From: Monocercomonoides exilis
Taxonomy: Eukaryota; Preaxostyla; Oxymonadida; Polymastigidae
Length of the DNA stretch: 64,000 nt
Assembly (NCBI GenBank): GCA_001643675.2
Contig: LSRY02000023.1
Location: 351,501-415,500 of the forward strand
Direction of reading: 5' to 3'
In this document: positions 11,801-21,800 of the stretch, in pieces
How positions within the stretch are numbered: position 1 is the first letter of the stretch
How the letters are laid out: each line of letters begins with the position of its first letter
Notes under the pieces: model-generated
What the model was told of the DNA's origin: nothing
Seen by the model: the letters and a program-made list of their open reading frames with translations, nothing else
Database searches by the model: none
Translations under genes and position numbers: made by a program

Positions 11801-14800
11801 AGCAAATCCAATGATACTCATTGACGAAGGCTTTGTTTTGTGCGAAGTGGTGCGGATAGAAGCATTCAAATGGAACATTTATTCGAAAGAAAGCGGGAGG
11901 AAAATTGAAGTTATCTCTCCGCAGATTGAGAAGCCGTCCAATCAAAAGAGATATCTGACGAAGCAAATATTCCCTCGATCTTCTTCACAGGCAATGATAA
12001 ATGCACTTGTGTATGCAAAAATAACAGATTTAACATTTTCGCTTCCATCTACTCTTGATTGCATGGAGGCATTTTTTAAGTGCGAAGGAGGTGGATTGGA
12101 AATTGTCAAATGTTCCGCGATGAAATCAAATAAAGCTTCAAATGAAGAGTGGTCATTCACCCTTTTCGATGTTGTTGGTGGCTCTCTTTCTTTGTCGGCA
12201 TTTCAGTTTCATGGCCCAGTTTATATTTCCTCTTCGTCGCTGATTGAATGCACAGAAACCTGCCTTTTGCATTGTGCCAGCTGCATTTTTGAGAGCATCA
12301 CAAAATTATCAGGGGACGGAGGATGCATTAACATCCGCGGAAGTAAACGATCCAACGGAGAGAAAGAAATTAGCCTGGAAAACTGCACTTTCAAAGATTG
12401 CTCTGTCAAATCAGGCAAAAGCTACGGAGGAGCGTTGTTTGCTTCACTGAACGTGGAAAAAAAGCTTATTGTAAATGACACTTCATTGTTTTCTGGCTGT
12501 TTAGCTCCATCTGAAGACAACAACAGAGGCAAAGGCGGTGGCTGTATGATACTCGTAAATAATGAGCTGAGCTCGTTCAAGTTCTCGTCGGCTGTGTTGT
12601 TTTCGTCTTCTCACCCAAACAACGCCTTTTGGGGCAAAGACCTATTCGTGGCATGTGGAGCCGATATCTCCCTGAGGCAAATGGTTTCTCCGTCTTCTTT
12701 GGAGTTCCTCGACACTGTTAAAGTTCCAAAGGACGTCCAGCGGCTGAGCGGCAGCGAAAAGTCGGAGGAATCACTGGTTATTCCTCTGTGTGCATATGTC
12801 TGTGAGCTGAAGACCATTCTCGTTGAAGGCGGAGCAGGTGTTGATGTGCCGTACTGCGGGTTTTCTTCGTTTAAGTGCAAGACAGTTGATTACTCTGTCG
12901 AAAAGAGGTTTTCTGTTGAAGATACTTCGACAGTCACAGTTGAGTCAAATTCAGTCCTGCAGAATGAGCTTTCGTTTCAAAACAAGCAGATATATTTGAT
13001 TGCAAATAGCGTTGGGATGAAAGTCACAGTGATTGACAAAGGAACTTCAAATAATTTGCGCGCATTGCTGTCATGCGAAACAACTGTTCATGCGGAGAAC
13101 ATTACATTCATTCTCCCCAAGGTATTGGCAAATAAGCACGAATCATTCATTTCCTCTTCTTTTGCTTTGGGACTTGTTTCAACTTCATTCACCGTTGACT
13201 TCACAAAGCCATCAATTGCATATTCTTTCATAAACATTGTGTCTGGAGATGTTTCTCTGAAAAATTTCATTTTAGATCAGAGCATTACATTGACTGTTTC
13301 GTCGTTTTTGGTAATCAACACAGCAAATGTTGTTAGCATCGAAAATTGCTCATTCAAACAAATTCAGAAGGAAAACGAAAGCGGAGGAGCGATTCTTATG
13401 AAAGACGTAGCAGACGAAAGCAGCTCCATTCTGATTAGCAACTGCAGCATTTCTTCATCTTGTGTGAATGGTGCAGGGTTGCGCGGTGGTGGGATGTCGC
13501 TCACTTTACTCCATGCAGCCAGTCTGACAATCAAAGACATCTGCTTTAACTGCTGTACCATTCCATCAACAGACAATTCAACGAACGGGAGAGGGTTAGG
13601 TGGAGGACTGTATTTGTTCATAAGTGATGATTTCTCCGAGTTCCAATTTAGCAATTTGACTTATAATTCATGTTTGGCATGGAAAGGGAAAGATTTATTT
13701 GTCAGCGCTAAGAATTTTTCAGAGCTTATTCCACAAATAAGCGGATGGGTGCCAGATTGCAGTGAACCGTCGCAGTTTGATGTGATGATGGGGTTTGAGC
13801 GTGGAACAACAGGAGAATGCTATTTTGTCCCGTTGTGTGTTTATTTTTGGAACAATTTCACAAAGGTTGGATACGCTGATGGAACAAACGGTGGTGATTT
13901 CAGCAGCTGTGGCTATAAACAGGCTCCTTGCAATACTGTCAGCTGTTTGATTTCCAATCGGTTCACACCTTTCCCGCTCACAGGCTGCAACATCACAATT
14001 GTCAATTCTGCTGCACTCACAGTTGCGATGAATGTGGCATCAACATCTTATTTATCATTCAACGGAGCACAAGATACAGCTTCAGTTGTAATCACTGATG
14101 CACAGCCATTGGAGCAGCAGTCATTCTTCTATTGTACTGCACCTATTCACTTTAACAAACTCGTTTTGTCCATTCCTCATTCGCTGCGCGAAGGCAGAGA
14201 CAGTTTGTTTCATTGTTACTCAACTTCACTTTCAATGAGCAGCATTCTGATGAAAGTCACACAAATCCCCAAAAAATGTGGATATACAATCTTCAGTGCA
14301 GTTAACAGCTCTCTGCACCTGATGATGTTTAATGTGACAGACATGAGCTTTGATCTGTCGTTTTTGAGTGTTTATTCAACAGAATGTGTTCTCGATTTGT
14401 GCACTTTTACTCATCTCAACATGTCAGCGTCGCTTCTTAAGGCTTCCAGAGCATCGTCTCTTGTGCTGTACATGGCCACATTGTCAAATCTGGAACTCTC
14501 ATCTGACAGTGTGATTTTAATTGAAGATTCTAACCAAGATGATCCATCAACATACAGTGAAAATTGTAATCATAATTCGCTATCTCATTCAACAAATGAA
14601 GGAGTTAGTTCTAACAAATCACCATATCAATCCTCAAATGGTGAAGATTCTGCTGTTACTATATCGTTCATGTGGTCCATTGTACAGACTGTGCAGCAGA
14701 GTTCAGACGGAGCAGCTGTGATTCGATCAAATGCTGATTCATTTCCAGTCACTGCGACCATCAACAACTCATCCATAAACAGCGTAACCTCCACACAATC

Positions 14801-17800
14801 GAATCAAGGCGGAGCTATTTTGTTCACATTAAACGATGGCGCTGATTTCACAGTTGAACAGTCGATTTTCACTGGGTGTGTAACACGACTGGGAAGAGGA
14901 GGAGCTATCTTTTTGGATTGTACTTCGTCTATTAATGATTACCTCCCTTTTCTTTTATCACTCGTTACATTCACAAACAACAACGCCATCAAAGGCCGAG
15001 ATGTTTATGTTAAATGCTGCTCAATACAGACACAGATCAATGAAAAACAGTTTCTTCTTGATTTCAGGCATCCTTACAACCAAACAGATTCCATTTGGGG
15101 TGTTGACGAGACTACACATACAACAGAAATGGATTTGTTGCTTCTTGTTGTTGTCTATCGAAGTGAAGTTGTATTTGTTTCATCGACTGCAAAGGAGAAC
15201 TCGGATGGAAAACAATGTGGCACAAACTCTGCTCCTTGCACTTCGTTCAACGTGGGTGTATCAAGAGTCATGGCTTCATCGTTTAGCCAGTTGATTATCA
15301 TTGGAAAGACACCGCTGTGCGCGTGTACAAAGGTTTCTGACATGGTGTTGAAATCATCTGACAACAATGTTTCAAGTGTTGATCTCGACTCCTCTAATCA
15401 GTTTTCAGAGGCGTCGCTCATTCGGCTGTCGTCATCAGTGAAAATTGAGCGTCTTTCATTCTGCTTTCATTCGTCGTTTTCATGCTCAGAAGGGGTTTTG
15501 CTTGACGGCGTTGAGGCAATCTTGGAAATGCAGCATATACAATTCACTTCGGGCGCAGACTCGGTATATACACAATTGACTTTCAATGTTAGTCTCATCG
15601 CGTTAGAAGGCGGCACACTGACTCTGAGAGATTGTTCAATTAGCTCATTGTTTTTACAGCCATCACTAATCAACGTAGTTCAATCGCAATCTATCAAACT
15701 GCTCGGCATTTCTATCAGTGGTGTAAGCACAGAAGATTCTCTATTGAAAGCCTCATTAACGTCAGAGCTTTTGGTAATAAATGGCACTTGCAGCGATTTT
15801 TCATCTGATTCGTCCTCTTTATATTTTTCGGATGTTAACGTTGTTTCTTTATATAACATGTCATTTAATAACGCAGAAAATATCGGATCACTCTTTCAGT
15901 TCTCATCGTGTTCTGCATATGCTGAGCATCTAAATATCAGCAACATCGATTCTTTTGGTCGTTTCATGACATTTGCTGATTGTAACAATGTTTCATTGTA
16001 TTCAGCCAGAGTATCCTCCTGTTCAAGCCAAGGATCATTTATTGATATTTCAGCAAAATCGCTCTCTGAAACTGATTCACAGTTGATCACGTTCATTCTT
16101 GAGTCTGTTGTTATTAATGATGTTACAACAAAGGCAAAAGGATCGCTTGTTTGCATTTCAGCATCACAGACAATAGTCAACTGCTCAAATATCACAATTG
16201 AAAGGAATAAGATTGAATCAGATGTTTTGTTTGACCTTCTCAAATGTTCTGCTTTATCTCTTTCACACACAACAATATCTCATTCCAGTTCGTTGGCAGA
16301 CTCCTCGCTTATTCGCGCTGCTGCTCCATCTACTCCTTCACCAGCTGCTCCACAAGAGGTTTCTGTTGACTCAATCATTATCTCCTCTTGCAATATGAGC
16401 CAGTCGAAATCATTCAAAAGCCTTGGATCGATGCTGTATGTTTCGTCGTGCAATTCTGTTGCTCTAACTTCGAATGTAATTACTGAAACACAACAAGCTT
16501 TTTCGAATTTGGAAAGCAGCACAAACAAAAATGCTGATTTAAAGGGAGATCAGCTTTGCAAGTGGAACACATCGTTTCTTCATTTCTCAAAAAGTGTTGT
16601 AAACATCAGAGACACCACCATTTCTGACACATCTGGCGCATTATCCGTCTTCGGCGGAAGTGTCACACTTGAAAAAAGCGAGTTCTACAACAACGCCCCT
16701 TTCATCGATGGATATACAGGCATCAAGCGGAACATCCTGTGCTCCAATATGGGAACTGTGAACATCGACAGTTTGAAAGGTGGCGATGGAGTAAAAGACA
16801 ATTCGTCCCTTTGGATTCTGAGCGATAACTGCACTTTGGAAGGGATCATTAAGGAGCGCTCGTCGCCTCTGTTTATCCCGAAACTCGATGAACTGAATAT
16901 TGATGCATCGAAAGAGGATGTACAGCTTCAGTTCATCGGGAGCGATTTCGTACCGTGCAATTTCTCATTCCAGGTTGTTATGACTGTGAATGGTCAGGCA
17001 GAGGTGCTGAACTTTGATTTCGAATCGATTCTTTCTGAAAGTGAAGCGATTGGCAATGTTCCGATGTCGTTGTATAATGAAAACATTTATGTGCGTCTTG
17101 TGTATGAGAACAAAAGTGAGACTCCGAAGTATTCAAAAAACTATCCACTGAAAAACACGACATTCCAAGAAAACTCCACTCAGATGAGCAGCCACTCCAG
17201 CAGCACTTCAATGGATCCATGGACAATCGGTTTTGTGATCGTGGCTGTTAGCCTTGCGATTATAATCATCATCTTCATCGTCTTCGCATTGAAAGCGCGC
17301 CATTCCAAGAAACTGTATTCCATACGCGAAATGAAGTACCGCGAAGATCTGGAAGCGCTGCTCAGCTCACGCGAACCAGAAAACACAGAAGCGTTCGCAT
17401 TCACACTCACTCCGCAGGATTACAGAGAGAAAGAAGCAATGTCTTCGCATCTGCACACCACACCGCGAGCCAAAAAGAGCAGCAGCAGGCAAAGCTGCGG
17501 GCAGAGCGGGAAGCGTTCTGGCAAGCTTCCGCGCCAGCAGACACAAACACAACATTCAGATCAACCACCGCAACAACTCTCAGCACACCATTCGCAGCGG
17601 CAGCAAAAGCAATCAGGACAATCATCACAATCGGCACAGTCATTTGAGATGATCGAGGAATGCCTCTCACAAAACGGAGAGCCCGCCTCTCCAGTTGTCC
17701 AGCCGCCAATGCTTGCATTGGAGGACATTTACCACGATGTGGTGGATGGAATTGCCGTCTACTCTGCTGTTTATCCGCATTCTCTCGCTTCCTCAATCTC

Positions 17801-18302
17801 TCCATCCTCAGATGCTGCCATCATTGCTAACAACCCCATTTCCTCACCTTCTCCCATCCGCCCGAAACTTGCAAAGGATCACCGCATTGCTGCATCTCTC
17901 TCGCCTGCTCTAGCTCATCTCAGTCGAAACTCTTCTGCCGCATCTTCATCTTCTTCTGCTTCTGTTTCTGCCTCTGCTTCTTCATCTTCCTCTGCTTCTG
18001 CTACATCATCCACCTGTGCTCTTACCACTTCCATCACTCCTTCGACGTCCTCTGCTTTTACTCCCACCTGCCATTTCAACCAGACTTGCGGTTCTGCCGG
18101 CACACTCAACCTCAATGCTTCCAACAATTCTCCTTCTCACAAAAGGATGCCTCCCAGGGCTCCTTCATCACGTGCTGCGCGAAATCAGCCAAACAGACCT
18201 TATTCATCAATCAACAGAGTTACTCCGTCTTCTTCTTCTCCACCGTCCAACCCGTCTTCTGCCTGTCTTTCTGCCAATCGCAACTCGTCCCAGCCGCTTT
18301 AA
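8808..18302 (+). CDS. Giant secreted Pmp-like single-pass membrane protein without kinase tail
   Basis: The ORF of 3164 residues is intron-free. I place the start at ATG 8808 because it opens a textbook signal peptide (MSNGIHGLLLTIFFVCLMHA); the frame extends nine bases upstream without another ATG. The ectodomain is Cys-rich, with many GGAI/GGGVC/GGGL turns characteristic of Pmp beta-helix repeats, a conserved W-C-E-W segment near residue 307, and five C-G-x-P-C-type module boundaries near residues 598, 976, 1348, 1700 and 2136. A membrane-proximal domain (SLKGGDGVKDNSSLW near residue 2655) is shared with the paralogues at 31071 and 54623. A single membrane helix (about 2804-2832, IGFVIVAVSLAIIIIIFIVF) is followed by a basic stop-transfer stretch and about 330 residues rich in Ser, Gln, Ala and Pro. 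Unlike its paralogues it has no kinase-like lobe; a detached copy of that lobe lies just upstream at 7751-8521. Receptor or adhesin function is inferred. Confidence 0.9.
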   Translation: MSNGIHGLLLTIFFVCLMHAAAHAEKVAQYLPNEDKNFQFISFNHSFPITSRIVTNNHLLTTNIIQSFWKHHPPIDIIAYGHLSLLSSNFILSNSSLNLSHLSLCKCCSKSIFSLHTFSSLILTATSFSLLDNSLDNIASCENGDLYLVNVSILSSSPSGIVSKNIFSPQFSLQSTVSSVNVNILDSLFSSFSLSSQAFLVAPSISSISISHSAFFNLSTTSIYKPRQSFIDSFSSLIEGCIFSSVYDALDGAIVRPLHSQCACFAVFNSSFFRNQRVTNLEASDEVGNPRKLLRQNVTSNEDAIFNWCEWSNCQAIGSTADSFSSTCGGAISCFSLESLNLRTSNCFFFDCSASLFGGAVLCDSIAAVSLINSSFTGCKASDGKGGGVCIHSISGCVSIERCNFTSCSTVCEGGGAYLDYFSYLKSECKGAEEKDVTSNFMSECFFVACSVGDSEGGGLSCSLVPVTFRISSICFESCSALSKGGGLHLVPLQESFDKDNKMCFFLFFQQCLCSPKSQQNQRNSQEPYGHDVYLEDNYDLHSSSPFVDSYTTNKDDERVCYASGAYDLTFYTKEKKSWLLDLDERNVSASGADSSALCGMGNEQPCKTVGYALSVSEMCSINMASGNYVSEKYTIAVGDKVISIRGNDMKDTVITTNALLPVDSESPTSSSSSESLLSLFSVASGSLWVMSLSIYHNSILPSSPLLFAMESESGHLFLSEVLLTIPSSHKQSRFTFTSPLFLVFASRLNFVDVTVSDMSLSECVIQEALLAPSTPEQLIYTPSTKSDAQSLSTSIALSNITASNIIRSGGNGVLLSRTVGTDEAFSLSNITLDHCNCSEGNGGGIDISLSDPSGSLRIGSSGADSKFSACSAAGYGGGVYLFLSDNCEDAVLSSLEFEDCKAALGGEDVFVNGSSFTTQLISDMIQIETGTHSFSSLMGCDRSLSFDEAIPLAVFLETFEPPAHVGSPTEGKNREQCGYEFFPCLTIGYAVEARFSEANPMILIDEGFVLCEVVRIEAFKWNIYSKESGRKIEVISPQIEKPSNQKRYLTKQIFPRSSSQAMINALVYAKITDLTFSLPSTLDCMEAFFKCEGGGLEIVKCSAMKSNKASNEEWSFTLFDVVGGSLSLSAFQFHGPVYISSSSLIECTETCLLHCASCIFESITKLSGDGGCINIRGSKRSNGEKEISLENCTFKDCSVKSGKSYGGALFASLNVEKKLIVNDTSLFSGCLAPSEDNNRGKGGGCMILVNNELSSFKFSSAVLFSSSHPNNAFWGKDLFVACGADISLRQMVSPSSLEFLDTVKVPKDVQRLSGSEKSEESLVIPLCAYVCELKTILVEGGAGVDVPYCGFSSFKCKTVDYSVEKRFSVEDTSTVTVESNSVLQNELSFQNKQIYLIANSVGMKVTVIDKGTSNNLRALLSCETTVHAENITFILPKVLANKHESFISSSFALGLVSTSFTVDFTKPSIAYSFINIVSGDVSLKNFILDQSITLTVSSFLVINTANVVSIENCSFKQIQKENESGGAILMKDVADESSSILISNCSISSSCVNGAGLRGGGMSLTLLHAASLTIKDICFNCCTIPSTDNSTNGRGLGGGLYLFISDDFSEFQFSNLTYNSCLAWKGKDLFVSAKNFSELIPQISGWVPDCSEPSQFDVMMGFERGTTGECYFVPLCVYFWNNFTKVGYADGTNGGDFSSCGYKQAPCNTVSCLISNRFTPFPLTGCNITIVNSAALTVAMNVASTSYLSFNGAQDTASVVITDAQPLEQQSFFYCTAPIHFNKLVLSIPHSLREGRDSLFHCYSTSLSMSSILMKVTQIPKKCGYTIFSAVNSSLHLMMFNVTDMSFDLSFLSVYSTECVLDLCTFTHLNMSASLLKASRASSLVLYMATLSNLELSSDSVILIEDSNQDDPSTYSENCNHNSLSHSTNEGVSSNKSPYQSSNGEDSAVTISFMWSIVQTVQQSSDGAAVIRSNADSFPVTATINNSSINSVTSTQSNQGGAILFTLNDGADFTVEQSIFTGCVTRLGRGGAIFLDCTSSINDYLPFLLSLVTFTNNNAIKGRDVYVKCCSIQTQINEKQFLLDFRHPYNQTDSIWGVDETTHTTEMDLLLLVVVYRSEVVFVSSTAKENSDGKQCGTNSAPCTSFNVGVSRVMASSFSQLIIIGKTPLCACTKVSDMVLKSSDNNVSSVDLDSSNQFSEASLIRLSSSVKIERLSFCFHSSFSCSEGVLLDGVEAILEMQHIQFTSGADSVYTQLTFNVSLIALEGGTLTLRDCSISSLFLQPSLINVVQSQSIKLLGISISGVSTEDSLLKASLTSELLVINGTCSDFSSDSSSLYFSDVNVVSLYNMSFNNAENIGSLFQFSSCSAYAEHLNISNIDSFGRFMTFADCNNVSLYSARVSSCSSQGSFIDISAKSLSETDSQLITFILESVVINDVTTKAKGSLVCISASQTIVNCSNITIERNKIESDVLFDLLKCSALSLSHTTISHSSSLADSSLIRAAAPSTPSPAAPQEVSVDSIIISSCNMSQSKSFKSLGSMLYVSSCNSVALTSNVITETQQAFSNLESSTNKNADLKGDQLCKWNTSFLHFSKSVVNIRDTTISDTSGALSVFGGSVTLEKSEFYNNAPFIDGYTGIKRNILCSNMGTVNIDSLKGGDGVKDNSSLWILSDNCTLEGIIKERSSPLFIPKLDELNIDASKEDVQLQFIGSDFVPCNFSFQVVMTVNGQAEVLNFDFESILSESEAIGNVPMSLYNENIYVRLVYENKSETPKYSKNYPLKNTTFQENSTQMSSHSSSTSMDPWTIGFVIVAVSLAIIIIIFIVFALKARHSKKLYSIREMKYREDLEALLSSREPENTEAFAFTLTPQDYREKEAMSSHLHTTPRAKKSSSRQSCGQSGKRSGKLPRQQTQTQHSDQPPQQLSAHHSQRQQKQSGQSSQSAQSFEMIEECLSQNGEPASPVVQPPMLALEDIYHDVVDGIAVYSAVYPHSLASSISPSSDAAIIANNPISSPSPIRPKLAKDHRIAASLSPALAHLSRNSSAASSSSSASVSASASSSSSASATSSTCALTTSITPSTSSAFTPTCHFNQTCGSAGTLNLNASNNSPSHKRMPPRAPSSRAARNQPNRPYSSINRVTPSSSSPPSNPSSACLSANRNSSQPL

Positions 18303-18879
18303 AACGGCCGAAAAAGAAAGAAAGAAAGAAAGACTTTGTGAATTTTTACAATTATATTTTATATTAGCTTTGCTTTTTTTCGTTGGTTTGTAAGTTTTTT
18401 CAACGGTGTACATGTAATTCGTCTTGCTTTGAGTGATGTTCATTCTGCAATACAGATTTATTGTGTGCATCTTCGAAAACCATTTCACCCACTTCATTTT
18501 TTTACAATTGTGTGTTTTATGTTTTATGTGTGTTATTATATTATCTTTCTTCTATTTATTTTTATGAATAACTCCTCAAAGGCACTGATATGGCTGTCTG
18601 CGAGGAGGGAAAAATAATCTGTTATTATATTATCTAAACATTATTTATTGTAAATATTTTGTAGTGAATAATAAACAATAGAGGATTTCAAGATGAAAAG
18701 GAAAAGATTTATCAAAATGTGGCGATGTGTTTGCTGACATGAAAGAAATAACGAAGTGATTTATAGACTTTGAGAATAATGTGCTAAGTTACAACAAGAT
18801 CTATATGATGTGAGAAAAAGAAAAACAGAAGAAATGAAAATAGAAAGGAGAAAAAAAGAATGAAATGTTATAGTGATTC
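18303..18879. other. Shared 3' region between convergent genes
   Basis: The giant gene on the + strand and the coiled-coil gene on the - strand converge here. A short (GAAA)n microsatellite follows the first stop at about 18310-18331. The remainder is AT-rich with no supported ORF. It should hold both polyadenylation regions, but I cannot assign a specific signal. Confidence 0.5.
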
Positions 18880-21800
18880 TCATTGCCTATTCTTGCTGCG
18901 TGAGCGCGATCTCTTGCTGTTATGCCTCGATTTGTGCTCTTTGTTAGGCGTGCGGCTTCTGCTGCCTGCCCTCCTTTTCCTTCTTTCGCTTCTTTCGCTT
19001 CTGCCATTCCCAGGCTCGTGAACTTCGCTGTGGCTTTCGCTTTCACTGGAATCTCCATCGTCTTTTCGACTTCTTCTGTGGATGTGGATCCGAACACGAG
19101 GCGCTGAACGGTCAGATGTTGAGACAGAATGAACCACCGAAGAAGAAGGCATGGCAGATACTTCACCGAATGACGAGAAAGTTGGTAGACTTCCTGAGGC
19201 TCCAGGCTCACGAGTCTCAACTGTTTGCGGAACTTGCATAGTCATTTGCCTTGACGGCTGTGCACTTGTCGCCATCGCTGAGAGCGTTCGCATAAACGTT
19301 GTTTGCTCTTCAGGCATCAGAGTCGAAGCAGCAGCAGCAGGAGCAGCAGTAACATTACCAACAGCAGGTGCACCAAAGCCCTCTGAATAAGTCTGCTGAG
19401 CGCGCTGCTTCTGAATGGCTGCTGCCATCGCTTCTTCAGTCGCAGGCGATGTTCCAGTTACCGATGGTGCGAAGGTCATTTGAGAAGGCTGAACTGTTTG
19501 CATTGGCTGTACAACTGGCTGAGATGCAAAAGATGGATATGCCATTCCTGCTGAAACTGCAGGCTGTTGATTGATGTTTGGAGAAGTTGAGAACGATGTT
19601 GCTGTATTGCTTGCAAGTGTGGAAGTGCCTCCGCTTTGTCTATCCTGTGTCCCAGTAACAGACATGTCATACACATCAGGATGCATCTCTGTCGCTGTGC
19701 GCTCAATCTCTAGTGAGTTCAAAGGAAACGCTGGTGGAGTGTTGTGTGAGGTTGATGTCAAAGTGATTGGCGTGGTGAGTCTCATCGGAATTTGCAGGTT
19801 TTCGCTCACTCCGTCTCCAACTGAAAAGCGCTCGGTTGTGTCTTTTGGAGAACGCGATCGGCTTTTTCGCGTCTCACCTGCTTTCTCAATTTTATCCTTA
19901 TCTCTTTCTCGCTCTTTGTGTTTGCTTTCCTTCTTGTGATCTCTGTGATTGTCGTGATGATGTCTATGCCTCGACGAACTTCCATGCTTTCCTCTGCTTC
20001 CTTTGGGATCGTTGCTACTTTCTTCTTTAGGCTTTGCTTTTGTTTGAGACGCTTCTTCATTTGCAGCTTTTTGCTGCGCGTTAATTTCTGCTTGCTTCAT
20101 CGCCAATTGTGTTTGAAGCGATTCTTCTTTGATGGTCATCCGATGCACAGTTGCTGTCAGCTGAACATTTTGCCTTTTCAAGTCGTCGATTTCCTTCTGC
20201 TTCTCTCTCACCAAATCTGTCAACCTTTGTACTTCGCTTGCATCTCTTTCCAGCTGTTCATTAACTCTCAGTGCTTCATCTCTCTCTCCTTCAATCAAAT
20301 GCATCTCCTTCACCAGATCTTCTTTCTCGTTCATCAACCGCTTCAGCGCCTCTTTCTGTTCAATCAGCATGCTTTTCTGTTGCTTGTAAACAGTGTGGAT
20401 GCGCTGTGCTTTCTCGAGTGCTTTGTCAAACCGCTTCTGTGCTTTCTCCTCTTTTTCCATCGCTTCTTTCAGCTGTGCTTCAAGCTCTGCTTTTTCGCTT
20501 TCTGCTTTTTCTATTCGTTTTTTGAATTCTTCCTCGTTCTTCTTCGCTGCTTCTTTCGATTCGGTCAACTCTTTCTCGCGAAGCTGCAACTTCTCCAACT
20601 CACTGTTTCTCTCTCTTTCAATCTCTTTCATCTTTCCCAATTCTTTTTCTTTTTCCTTTTCTGAATCTTTCAAGCTTTCCATCGCTTTTTCCTTTTCAGC
20701 GTGTTTCTCCTTCCATCTTTCAATCTCGTTTTCTCTTTCTTTGTCTTTCAGCTTCATTCGCTCAAGTTCTATCAAAAACCCTCTCTCTCTGTCTCTGAGC
20801 TGCTCCACCTCTTCTTCTTTCCTTCTCAATTGAGTCAGTTCTCTATCTCTTTCCTTCTCTCTCGCACGCTCTCTTTCGCGCAGCCTTTCTCTCTCTTGCT
20901 CCAATTCTCTCCATTCCCAGTCATAATCCTTTTCTCCTCCTTTTGGCCTTGATACATCTCTGTCTTTCTCTCTCTCAATATCTCTATTGCGCTCTCTATC
21001 TCGCTCCCTTTCCCTCTCTCGTTCTCGTTCTCTTTCCCTTTCTCTTTCCCTCTCTCGTTCTCTTTCCCTTTCCCTTTCTCTGTCCCATTCTCTTTCTTTC
21101 TCTCTCGCTCTGTCGCGATCTCTTTCTCTCTCCAGCATCATCTCTCTCTCCAGTCCACTCGACACGCTGATTGATGGAATTGCCACTGGAGTTGGCTGAA
21201 CAGTCACAGGCGCAGGCGCTGGTGCAGGTGGAGGTGGCTGAGCCATGCCAAGTATTGGCTGAACAGGAATTGTCGTTGTTGAGGCAAGAAGATGAGACGG
21301 AATCACATATTTCTCTTCAACTTGCTTTTTCGCTTTCGCATCGTTGATCATCTCGAGCCAGTGCGCTCTTTCTTCTCTTCTTTCTTTTTCTCTCTCTTTT
21401 TCCATCTGTCTTTCTCTTTCTCTTTCTGCCTCTCTCTTTCTCTCTTTCTCTCTTTCAGCTTCTCTTTCCTTCTCCTTTTCTGCTTCAATGTGCCGCTCAA
21501 TCTCCCTCTGCTTGTCTCTCAGTCGTTCTTCTTCTCGTTCTTTTTCTCGTTGTCTCTCTCTTTCTCTCTCTTCTTCTCTTTCTCTTTCTCTCTCCTTTTC
21601 TCTTTCGATTTCTTCTTCCCTCTCCTTTTCTCTCCTTTTCTCCTTTTCTTGTTCTTCTTCTCTTTCTTTCTGCCTTTGCTTTTCTCGTTCTTTCTCTTCT
21701 TCTCTCTCTCTTTGTCTTTGCTTCTCTCTCTCTCTTTCTTCTTCCCTTTCTTTTTGCCTCTGCTTTTCTCGATCCTTTTCTTCTTCTCTTTCTTTCGCTC

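Noticed and set aside
8808-18302. Bacterial (chlamydial) origin of the window because of Pmp repeats
   Set aside because: Spliceosomal introns, Rab, YIPF6 and ESCRT-III genes and AT-rich spacers show a eukaryotic nuclear genome; the repeats alone do not indicate a bacterial contig.
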